Below are positions 1-6,588 of a stretch of DNA of 6,772 bases, one piece after another. Below the pieces are notes generated by a model that saw only the letters and a list, made by a program, of their open reading frames with translations, did no database searches and was not told where the DNA came from. The DNA is from Bacteroidales bacterium. Lineage in GTDB: Bacteria > Bacteroidota > Bacteroidia > Bacteroidales > UBA12077. The stretch covers positions 1-6,772 of the forward strand of contig JAUVLS010000072.1 of the NCBI GenBank assembly GCA_030600625.1, written 5' to 3'. Within the stretch, counting starts at the first letter, position 1. Each line of letters opens with the position of its first letter. The position numbers and the translations under genes are program-made.

Positions 1-2203
1 CACGTATAATGTTATTCTGAAAATCGTATGTTGACGCAGCAAAACGAAAAGATGAATCTTTTTCTGCGGTTTTAATTTCGTCCTTATCTAAGTTTATGCC
101 ATCATTAGTAGAAGGATGAAATTTGGTAGGACACATATCCAAGGCGTAGAAATATTTTTGAGTACCCTTAAGAGCCATATCAGGAGATGATAATTGCAAA
201 ATCTTTTTAGGATGTTTTGGAGAAAATCGCAATGAAATTCCACCATCAACAATTTGTTTTCCCAGACCATAGGCTATATTCACTATTCCGTCTTCAGGTT
301 TTTCAAGTTCAATAGGATAAAAATTTATCGATCGCGCTACCCCTGAAATTGTCGGATAAAATTTATTTCCGTGCTGCTTCCCACAAACTTCCTGTAATAC
401 GATTCCCATTTTTTCCTCATCAATAACATTTGATGTTGCAGCCATGTATGCTTTACTAGATTTAAAATACACTGAAGCATAAACACATTTTATAGCATCT
501 GAAAGCATTTTAATCATTAAAGTGCTGTCTGTTGTTTTAGGAATCATATATGTAGAATAAATTCCTGCAAATGGCTGATAATGCGAATCCTCCAGTTTTG
601 ACGACGATCTGACAGCAATCGGATTCTTAATGACTGAAATAAAGGCATATAAGTCTTGATAAACACGACTAGGTAATTCTGCCTGAATAAATTGGGCTAA
701 GATATCTTCATCGCTTTTGTCTGACATTCCGATTTTATATAAATCGTTTTCTTCCATAAAATCATCAAAAATATCTGTACTAAGAACAACAGTACGTGGT
801 ATGGTTATAATAATGTTTTCGAATTTATTGAAAATTCTATTTTTCTTGATGATAGAATTTACAAATGCTAATCCTCGTGCTTTACCTCCGATAGAACCAT
901 CTCCAATTCTTGAAAAAATTAAATATTCGTCGAAACTGCTTTTATCGAATTTTGCAATAACCCCTCTCCCCTTGCTCATTCGATAACAGGAAATTGACCT
1001 GTATATATATGTTCTTACTTCAGTTATATTTTTAAAATCACTTACGGGAATATATTTAAACAATTGTGCTATTGGAAAAACAGCCCTGGCATTCAACCAT
1101 TTCGACAAATCGTTTCTACTGGCATGGTACTCAAGCGATTTATCCGGGATGGTAAGAATCATGTGTTGTAATGTTTGCAAATCTGAAGCACGCCCAATAT
1201 CTTTTAAAGTTTCGGGATCACGAAAAATAAATTCGCCAAAAGCAAACTGTTTAATAATATAATTCCGCAATTCTATTGAGAGTGTTTTTGAATATTTATG
1301 AATAAACCCAACTCCTAATTCATCAGCATATTTTTTATTATTCATATCTGATGACTGAAGAAGCAAAGGCATAAACTCATCATCTTCTTTAACTTTTTTA
1401 CAAAGTTTAATTCCTGCCAATTTGTCCTTTACTCCCTCTCTTGGATATGTAATATCAGAAATAATTCCAAGCATATTTTGCTTGTATTTCTCATATAATT
1501 CCATAGCCTGCTCATAATTTGTTGCTAAAAGAATTTTAGGACGGCCACGCATGCGAAGCATTCTCTGGTGTTCGTTAAGTGCTTCACGCATATATTCTTT
1601 TGACTGCTTAAATATTATCTTATAAATATTGGGGAGATAAGTTGAAATATAACGAATAGAGTCTTCAATAAGAAGTATTGTCTGAACCCCAACAACTTCA
1701 ACGTCATATTGAACATTCATTCTGTCCTCAATCAGCTTAATAATTGCCAGTAAAATATCTGCATTTCCTAACCAGCAAAAAACATAATCGATAGCACTTA
1801 AGTCCTCTTTCTCAAGTCGCATAGTTACTTCACGGGAAAAATTAGTAAGAACAACAATTGGAATAGCAGGATAAATCGATTTGATTTGATTTGCAAATGT
1901 GAAAGTATCTGTATCGCCAATTCGCAACATACTAATTACTAAATCAATGTTATCATTTTTTAAAATCTCAAAAGCTTCTTCAGGAGAATTAGCCATAACA
2001 AATATTGGTGGGTACCTAAGGTTTAAAGCTACATATTCGTTAAATATTTGCTCATCAATTCGTCCGTCTTCTTCTAACATAAAATAATCATAATTGCCTG
2101 AAATAAGCAATACTTTATGAATTCTTTTCTGCATTAACAGACTAAAAGAAGTGTCGTTAAAATCTAAGCTTAAACTATCTTGCTGATTGGTATAAAAACT
2201 CAT
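1..2203 (-). CDS. Receiver / PPDK_N ATP-grasp hybrid protein, paralog without GAF domain (3' end outside window)
   Basis: I translated this frame codon by codon: 734 codons from ATG (2203-2201) to the left edge with no stop, so the C-terminus lies outside. The leader is A/T-rich (AAAAATTTAAATT before ATG) without Shine-Dalgarno, as is usual in Bacteroidota. Domains seen: residues ~28-160, a receiver-like fold with Met where the phospho-Asp should be (DLVISMLRIGD); ~173-315, a receiver with E180-D181, D250, S284 and K303 intact; ~320-420, a linker domain with DLSKWLNAR; from ~433, a PPDK_N ATP-grasp domain with GGK (K441), VRSSS (R532), E538-D539 and SGVARS. The sequence stops before the expected E-x-E/Q nucleotide-binding end. 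It is a paralog of the gene at 2640-6107: 16 of 30 residues match around the receiver ED pair and 19 of 30 around VRSSS. The 436-bp gap between them suggests separate transcription, not a tight operon. Function is inferred as phospho-regulated nucleotide-dependent enzyme or signalling protein; the substrate is unknown. It is probably cytosolic, since I see no signal peptide or membrane segment. Confidence 0.9.
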   Translation of the reverse strand, partial: MSFYTNQQDSLSLDFNDTSFSLLMQKRIHKVLLISGNYDYFMLEEDGRIDEQIFNEYVALNLRYPPIFVMANSPEEAFEILKNDNIDLVISMLRIGDTDTFTFANQIKSIYPAIPIVVLTNFSREVTMRLEKEDLSAIDYVFCWLGNADILLAIIKLIEDRMNVQYDVEVVGVQTILLIEDSIRYISTYLPNIYKIIFKQSKEYMREALNEHQRMLRMRGRPKILLATNYEQAMELYEKYKQNMLGIISDITYPREGVKDKLAGIKLCKKVKEDDEFMPLLLQSSDMNNKKYADELGVGFIHKYSKTLSIELRNYIIKQFAFGEFIFRDPETLKDIGRASDLQTLQHMILTIPDKSLEYHASRNDLSKWLNARAVFPIAQLFKYIPVSDFKNITEVRTYIYRSISCYRMSKGRGVIAKFDKSSFDEYLIFSRIGDGSIGGKARGLAFVNSIIKKNRIFNKFENIIITIPRTVVLSTDIFDDFMEENDLYKIGMSDKSDEDILAQFIQAELPSRVYQDLYAFISVIKNPIAVRSSSKLEDSHYQPFAGIYSTYMIPKTTDSTLMIKMLSDAIKCVYASVYFKSSKAYMAATSNVIDEEKMGIVLQEVCGKQHGNKFYPTISGVARSINFYPIELEKPEDGIVNIAYGLGKQIVDGGISLRFSPKHPKKILQLSSPDMALKGTQKYFYALDMCPTKFHPSTNDGINLDKDEIKTAEKDSSFRFAASTYDFQNNIIR

Positions 2204-2246
2204 AATTTAAATTTTTAAGGTTCATCCGAAAAATGAATAGTTTTAT

Positions 2247-2270
2247 GCCTGCCTGCCGGCAAAGGCAGGG
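2247..2270. repeat. GC-rich REP-like hairpin, copy 1 of the GCCTG(C/T)CTGCCG family
   Basis: CCTGCC (2252-2257) pairs with GGCAGG (2264-2269) over the loop GGCAAA; a second CCTGCC overlaps at 2248-2253. It is strongly GC-rich against its surroundings and sits about 45 bases upstream of the start of the gene at 1-2203, so it would be in or near that gene's 5' untranslated region. It is related to the copy at 6431-6453 in inverted orientation. Confidence 0.72.
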
Positions 2271-2273
2271 AAG

Positions 2274-2295
2274 AATGGAATATTGGAATAATGGA
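2274..2295. repeat. GGAATAATGG-type inverted repeat, left copy
   Basis: AATGGAATATTGGAATAATG and the next two bases match the reverse complement of 2555-2576 at 20 of 22 positions. Internally it is made of short TGGAATA units, typical of slippage-prone simple sequence. It directly follows the REP-like hairpin at 2247-2270. Confidence 0.65.
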
Positions 2296-2336
2296 TTAAT
2301 GCTGTGTTACCACCATCACTCTATATATTTTTATCC

Positions 2337-2362
2337 TTATACTTCGACTTTGCTCAGTATAA
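2337..2362. repeat. Dispersed CTTCGACTTTGCTCAG-type repeat with 7-bp flanking stem
   Basis: The core CTTCGACTTTGCTCAG (2342-2357) matches a motif I recall as a frequent intergenic repeat in Bacteroidota (CTTCGACT(T/C)CGCTCAG-like). TTATACT (2337-2343) and AGTATAA (2356-2362) form a 7-bp stem around it with a 12-base loop. Only one copy is present in the window, so its repeat nature rests on recollection. No promoter or terminator role can be shown. Confidence 0.55.
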
Positions 2363-2554
2363 ACAATGTTATTTGAAAGTATCATCCCAAACTCCATTCT
2401 TCTTTTTCTTTTTTATTAATTCATATTAATGTTTAACAGGTGAGGATATACAAATCAACTGCATTATTCCTAATTCGTAATTGCTTAAATCCCCTATTTA
2501 TGTTTTTTCTTTCCATATTTCTATTATCTTACTATTTTATTTTTCTCCCACCAT

Positions 2555-2576
2555 TCCATTATTCCACCATTCCATT
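2555..2576. repeat. GGAATAATGG-type inverted repeat, right copy
   Basis: TCCATTATTCCACCATTCCA plus two bases is the inverted partner of 2274-2295, with 2 mismatches in 22. Flanking bases (CCACCATTCCATTATTCC) extend the CCATT/ATTCC unit pattern. The pair brackets about 260 bp of non-coding DNA. Confidence 0.65.
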
Positions 2577-2639
2577 AACTTTTCCGACTACCGGCAAATT
2601 TCAAATTACTCACCTACGCATTTCCCTGATGATCTATTT

Positions 2640-5600
2640 TTAATCACCAACTGTCCAGGTAATAGCAGAAAATCTTTTACGACCGTCCATCGTAATAGTC
2701 AGTGGTTTTTTAAACTCAATATGTTTAAAGTGCTTTGTTTCGTTAATTACTTTTTGCTTATTTAAAATATCCCAGGAAATTATATCTTTTATTGATTTAT
2801 GATTAACAGAAAAATATCCAACATTCATAGATGTTACGTTATGAAAAAAATGAGAGCCTAAGGATGCATCTAAGGCAAAATCATCCAAACTCATTTCTAC
2901 AATAATTTTAGCATTCGAAATTTGTGGCCATGCAACAGGTATTCCAATAAATTTATCTCTTGTACCCCAGCGTCCCGGTCCAATTAATACATATTGCTTT
3001 CCTGCTTCCTGCATTTTCTGATTTAATGCATCAATTTCATCCTTCATTTCAATTGTCTGAGTATTGTCAAATTTATCAGGTATAACAAAAATAACATCTT
3101 TTATATTATCCAATTTACCATTGCCCATGGTTCTTTCAGAGTACAACACAAGATGATCTTTATCAATTTTTTCTATATCAACCTTATAATCGTCTTCATT
3201 ACAAACCAAAGGTTTTATCTGCAATAAATAAAAGGATGCTAATCCATTTTTATCTTTGGTCAAATCAACAGCAAATTCAATCTCAACTGGTGAACCCAAA
3301 GCTTCTTTAACAACATCAAGAATTACATTTATTGTTTTGGCCAAGGGGATATACTCATATTTTAAGATGTTGGCAAAATTAATTATTCTGGGTCCATAAG
3401 AATCAAGTCCAGGATTTACCCTGTCATTTTCAGGATCATACACCGACACTAAATGCTTTAATGTACCGTGCTTTTCTGATTCATCAATATCTAATCTGAT
3501 TAACCCGGCATCTTCACCATCAAGCAAGTTAATATTTTCATTAGCTAAATTAACAGCATAAAAATAAACCTGCGAACCTTTATATAAGTCTTTAGTAGAA
3601 ATAATTTCCAGATTTGGATAGCTTGGTGAAAATCTAAATGCTTTTTCACCTTCAACAACATATTGTCCTAAACCTAAAGCCGATACAGCAAAACCTTCGT
3701 CGGGTTTCATATGCGCAACCGGGTAAAAATTATGCGATTGAGCTGTCCCGCTAATATGCGGATAATAATATTTATCAAACTGATTTCCAACAACCTCTTG
3801 TAAAACAACAGCCATTTTCTCTTCTTCAACTTTATAGTCAATTGCTTTAAAGTAATTTCTTGCATTTTTAGAATAAATCGAAGCATAAACCAGTTTTATG
3901 GCATTCATCAGCTGCTTCATACGTTCTTCAAATTCGTGATGGTTATTCGGAAGCAGGTATGTTTCAAAAATCCCCGAAAAGGGTTGTGTAATACTATCCT
4001 CGAACAAGCTTGAAGATCTAACAGCAATAGGCTTTGTAATTAATTTAATAAATACTTTTAGTTTTTTCTTTAACGAATATGATAATTCACCTTTAATAAA
4101 TACTTTTCTTAGCTCTTGGTAATCTGTTATTTCATGAATCTTTTCACCTAAATGATTACTTTCAATAAAAATATCAAATTCTTCGGTTCCAATTAAGCTG
4201 GTTTTAGGTGTTCGAACATTAATTAAAGGCAGTAATTCTTTAAACTTAAAATTATAAATTAATGTATTGACAAATGCTAATCCACGGCCTTTCCCGCCTA
4301 AAGCTCCCGGTGCCAGACTAACAATATTATTTTCTTCCTGAACGGCTGTTTCGCTAAAATTTACAATTTTACCTTTATCCTGCTCATTTCTATACAATCT
4401 CAGGATATTAATCAGAAAATCACGCAATTGTTTAGGGCTTTCAAAATCTTTAATATGAAGAGGATTAATAATTTTAGCAATCTGGATCTCTCCACGTGCC
4501 ATAAGCCATAATGAAAATTGATTTTTTACAGCATGATAAACCAATGAATCTTCAGGTACTGTTTTAAGAAATGATTCGAACTCAGCCATTGATTTAGCAA
4601 CAGCAATTTGTCTTCCCTGATTATCGCGATAAACAAAATGCCCAAAACCTAAATGATAATTAATAAAACTCTTTAAATCCTGTAATAAACTTTCGGAGTT
4701 TTTATTAATAAAATTTGATTTTAGCTCATAGGATTTCTTAGCATTTTCGGGATTTGATGATTGTAATACAGTTGGTAAATTCAGTACATTCTTTTTCACG
4801 AATTTAATAAATTCAAAACCCGCAGAATCATACAATTCGTTATTTTTAGGGAAGCAAACATCAGAAATAACACATAAAAAATAATCCCTATATTTATTAA
4901 AGATATCCATTGCTTCTTCATAAGTATGAGCAAGTAGAATTTTGGGTCTGGCTCTCATTTTTAGCACCTTATATAAATCATCTGTATTTACATCCTCAAT
5001 TAATCGTTGAGTTTGTTCCATTATGATTTTATAAAGCATCGGTAAATATCTTGAATAATATTTAGGAGAATCTTCAACAAGTAAAATTACCCTGGTTAAA
5101 CCCAATTTGGTGTCATTTTCGACATTTACCATATCTTCAATAAGTTTAACCATTGCAAAGAAGACCTTTGAGTCGCCATTCCAAATAAAAATCTTATCAA
5201 TATCAGAAAGGTCTCTTTTTTCTTCTTCAAGTACAGCTAAATCACTATTGTTATTAAGTAGTAAAAATGTAGGGATATAAGGATATTTGCTTTTTAGAGT
5301 GCCGGCAATTTTCAGTGGTGTCTTTTTATCGACTCCCATCATTAATATAACTAAATCAAAGTGTTTGTTTTCTATCGCTTCTAATGCTTCGTCTTCATTT
5401 GAAACTCCCGTAACCCTTGGTAAAGATGTGAGATTTAACTGGTGATATTCACCCAAAATATGCTCTGAAAATCTTCCTTCTTTTTCTATACTATAAGCAT
5501 CATATAAATTTGCAATAAGCAAAATCTCTTTTACTTTAAAAGGCATTAAATCGTGCAATAAATCACGATCAGCATTATGCTTATTAAGAAATTTTTGCAG

Positions 5601-6107
5601 TAACTGTCTACTATTAAGAATTTTTACCGAGGATTCATCTGTAGCTTTTTTTTGCTCTTTCTTTTTGTCTTGTTTCCAAATAATATCTTTTGCTTTAATA
5701 CTATTTATAAAACCTAAAATTAAATTCGACAAATTAGAGATAAGATTTATTTCCTCTTTTAGAAAAGGGCCTTCAAACATACGAGGAAACTCTTTCGTGT
5801 AATATATTTCTATAGTACCTTCCTCACCATCAATTGACTGAAAAGTTTGTTTCTGTGACCAATCTGTTTCTTCAAAACCCGGACTTCTATACTCATTACC
5901 TCCAAATAATATTCGTGCAACAGTATATTCGGGATATTGCCATGCTTTTGGCAATTGAAGGGCTATTTTCTGTAGTGTTTCTTCAACCGATTTACCTTCT
6001 TTAATAATAATGGTAGTTTCGTTAATACAAGCCAGCTCTTTTAATCTTTCTTTACTTTCCGCTAATAGCCTGTTTAAATCATTATTTTGATTGGTTTGAT
6101 CAGTCAT
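2640..6107 (-). CDS. GAF-like / pseudo-receiver / receiver / PPDK_N ATP-grasp multidomain protein (PEP-synthase-like, not a true PEP synthase)
   Basis: Complete 1155-residue protein. Residues ~10-140 resemble the GAF-like sensor segment found at the front of some histidine kinases (LKELACINE, LPKAWQYPE, GPFLKEE); a Lys-rich linker follows (~145-155). Residues ~190-325 are a receiver-like fold lacking the phospho-Asp (DLVILMMGVD). Residues ~338-480 are a receiver with E345-D346, D416, S450 and K469 intact. Residues ~488-575 are a conserved linker (FSLWLMARGE). Residues ~598-970 are a PPDK_N ATP-grasp domain: GGK (K606), VRSSS (R697), E703-D704, E942/E944 and Q963, which fit the ATP contacts K22, R92, D321/E323 and Q335 known in PPDK. 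Residues ~971-1155 form a separate domain with GPGRWGTR (1043-1050) and GSHFFHN (1084-1090). No GGxxSHAA swivel motif and no PEP/pyruvate barrel are present, so PEP synthesis by itself is unlikely. True PEP synthase is about 800 residues with those domains. It is most likely a cytosolic signal-controlled ATP-dependent phosphotransferase; the acceptor is unknown. The start has an A/T-rich leader without Shine-Dalgarno; the next in-frame Met is far downstream. Confidence 0.95.
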   Translation of the reverse strand: MTDQTNQNNDLNRLLAESKERLKELACINETTIIIKEGKSVEETLQKIALQLPKAWQYPEYTVARILFGGNEYRSPGFEETDWSQKQTFQSIDGEEGTIEIYYTKEFPRMFEGPFLKEEINLISNLSNLILGFINSIKAKDIIWKQDKKKEQKKATDESSVKILNSRQLLQKFLNKHNADRDLLHDLMPFKVKEILLIANLYDAYSIEKEGRFSEHILGEYHQLNLTSLPRVTGVSNEDEALEAIENKHFDLVILMMGVDKKTPLKIAGTLKSKYPYIPTFLLLNNNSDLAVLEEEKRDLSDIDKIFIWNGDSKVFFAMVKLIEDMVNVENDTKLGLTRVILLVEDSPKYYSRYLPMLYKIIMEQTQRLIEDVNTDDLYKVLKMRARPKILLAHTYEEAMDIFNKYRDYFLCVISDVCFPKNNELYDSAGFEFIKFVKKNVLNLPTVLQSSNPENAKKSYELKSNFINKNSESLLQDLKSFINYHLGFGHFVYRDNQGRQIAVAKSMAEFESFLKTVPEDSLVYHAVKNQFSLWLMARGEIQIAKIINPLHIKDFESPKQLRDFLINILRLYRNEQDKGKIVNFSETAVQEENNIVSLAPGALGGKGRGLAFVNTLIYNFKFKELLPLINVRTPKTSLIGTEEFDIFIESNHLGEKIHEITDYQELRKVFIKGELSYSLKKKLKVFIKLITKPIAVRSSSLFEDSITQPFSGIFETYLLPNNHHEFEERMKQLMNAIKLVYASIYSKNARNYFKAIDYKVEEEKMAVVLQEVVGNQFDKYYYPHISGTAQSHNFYPVAHMKPDEGFAVSALGLGQYVVEGEKAFRFSPSYPNLEIISTKDLYKGSQVYFYAVNLANENINLLDGEDAGLIRLDIDESEKHGTLKHLVSVYDPENDRVNPGLDSYGPRIINFANILKYEYIPLAKTINVILDVVKEALGSPVEIEFAVDLTKDKNGLASFYLLQIKPLVCNEDDYKVDIEKIDKDHLVLYSERTMGNGKLDNIKDVIFVIPDKFDNTQTIEMKDEIDALNQKMQEAGKQYVLIGPGRWGTRDKFIGIPVAWPQISNAKIIVEMSLDDFALDASLGSHFFHNVTSMNVGYFSVNHKSIKDIISWDILNKQKVINETKHFKHIEFKKPLTITMDGRKRFSAITWTVGD

Positions 6108-6354
6108 TGAATTTATTTTAAGAATTATCTTTAATAAAACATATTGCTTAAGTTACATATTTAATATATGAAACGAAAGTCATCATAGGATGATTCTGTT
6201 ATAAATATAAATGATTTTTAGAGCAGATAAAAGTATTTATTCTTTAAAACAAATGAAATTACAGTAAAAGAGATACTTCCTAAAGATACTGTACTAACAA
6301 GATTAAATATTATGATTATCGGATTGATTTCCTATAATTTAAAAGAAGATGCTA

Positions 6355-6372
6355 CCCCGATAGCTATCGGGG
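6355..6372. repeat. Perfect 18-bp palindrome CCCCGATAGCTATCGGGG (REP-like)
   Basis: The sequence is its own reverse complement and stands out as GC-rich in an AT-rich gap. Flanks continue the symmetry loosely (GCTA before, GGGCTA after with two extra G). I recall CCCGATAGCTATCGGG-type palindromes as common dispersed intergenic repeats in Bacteroidota genomes. Possible roles are a bidirectional transcription stop, an mRNA-stabilising hairpin or a REP-type mobile remnant; there is no T-tract next to it, so a classical terminator is not supported. Confidence 0.8.
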
Positions 6373-6430
6373 GGCTATGTCTTATAGACTTTTCAGTAAT
6401 TTTTATAAAGATATTCAATTTATAAACAAA

Positions 6431-6453
6431 TCCCTGCCTACGGCAGACAGGCG
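6431..6453. repeat. GC-rich REP-like hairpin, copy 2 of the GCCTG(C/T)CTGCCG family
   Basis: CTGCC (6434-6438) pairs with GGCAG (6442-6446) over a 3-base TAC loop, with a further CAGG at 6448-6451. Its reverse complement begins GCCTGTCTGCCG and ends AGGCAGGGA, matching the repeat at 2247-2270 apart from the central bases and one C/T change. The two copies are therefore members of one family in opposite orientation. It lies in the gap downstream of the oxidoreductase terminator. Confidence 0.72.
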
Positions 6454-6537
6454 CTAAGCACCTAATATTCAAGGATAATAACAATTTATAAAATATGGAT
6501 TAGATATATAATCCGATAGTCATATTAAATATTAAAA

Positions 6538-6569
6538 ATAAGGGATAAATCTTTCGATTTATCCCTTAT
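6538..6569 (-). terminator. Rho-independent terminator of the oxidoreductase beta-subunit gene
   Basis: A perfect 13-bp inverted repeat, ATAAGGGATAAAT (6538-6550) and ATTTATCCCTTAT (6557-6569), with a 6-base loop (CTTTCG). Read on the minus strand it is followed by TTTTAAT. It begins 20 bases after the TAA at 6589-6591. Position, stem length and T-tract fit an intrinsic terminator for the gene to the right, and imply that the 2640-6107 gene has its own promoter. The stem is fairly AT-rich, with one GGGA/TCCC core. Confidence 0.85.
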
Positions 6570-6588
6570 AATATATCAAACATATTTT

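Larger units (their letters stand above)
2204..2639. other. Intergenic region between the two paralogous receiver/ATP-grasp genes
   Basis: 436 bp with no credible gene on either strand; the open frames here are short, AT-biased and overlap the repeats. It contains the REP-like hairpin (2247-2270), the 22-base inverted pair (2274-2295 and 2555-2576) and the CTTCGACTTTGCTCAG repeat (2337-2362). It also has a small TAATTCGTAATT segment at 2471-2482 and T-rich stretches at 2400-2415 and 2500-2545. I see no strong hairpin plus T-tract directly after the stop of the 2640-6107 gene; the nearest symmetric sequence, CCG-ACTAC-CGG near 2585-2595, has only 3 bp of stem. Read-through into the gene at 1-2203 is therefore not excluded. 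Confidence 0.7.
6108..6588. other. Intergenic region between the oxidoreductase fragment and the 1155-residue gene
   Basis: 481 bp without a convincing gene. It holds the terminator at 6538-6569, an 18-bp palindrome at 6355-6372 and a GC-rich REP-like hairpin at 6431-6453. Smaller symmetric elements are GGATTA/TAATCC (6497-6502 / 6509-6514, 6-base loop) and CATAT/ATATG (6156-6160 / 6166-6170, 5-base loop), the latter about 50 bases upstream of the 6107 start. The promoter of the 2640-6107 gene must lie here or further in, but I found no convincing copy of the Bacteroidota TTG / TAnnTTTG consensus; TATGTTTT on the minus strand (plus positions 6136-6143) is a partial match at the -7 element only. 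Confidence 0.7.

Noticed and set aside
717..986. Plus-strand open frame of 89 codons
   Set aside because: Lies wholly antisense to the ATP-grasp coding region of the minus-strand gene at 1-2203, whose motifs (GGK, FEN, TIPRT) are clearly the coding reading; composition is low-complexity.
1899..2087. Plus-strand open frame of 62 codons
   Set aside because: Antisense shadow of the pseudo-receiver domain of the gene at 1-2203.
2440..2765. Two overlapping plus-strand open frames (67 and 94 codons) in the gap between the paralogs
   Set aside because: Rich in Phe, Ile, Ser and Pro from T-rich and CCATTCC repeat sequence; they run through the inverted repeat and into the 3' end of the 2640-6107 gene, with no recognisable protein pattern.
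2640..6107. Annotation as a true phosphoenolpyruvate synthase (ppsA) or PPDK
   Set aside because: Only the PPDK_N ATP-grasp part is present; the GGxxSHAA swivel histidine and the PEP/pyruvate-binding barrel are absent, and receiver and GAF-like domains precede it.
6136..6143. TATGTTTT on the minus strand as the -7 promoter element of the 2640-6107 gene
   Set aside because: Only 7 of the 8 TAnnTTTG positions fit and no TTG lies at the expected -33 spacing.
6312..6425. Plus-strand open frame of 37 codons beginning MIIGLISYNLKED, open further upstream without a start
   Set aside because: Passes straight through the 18-bp palindrome, has no recognisable similarity and no clear start signal; likely chance in AT-rich DNA, though a decayed gene cannot be fully excluded.
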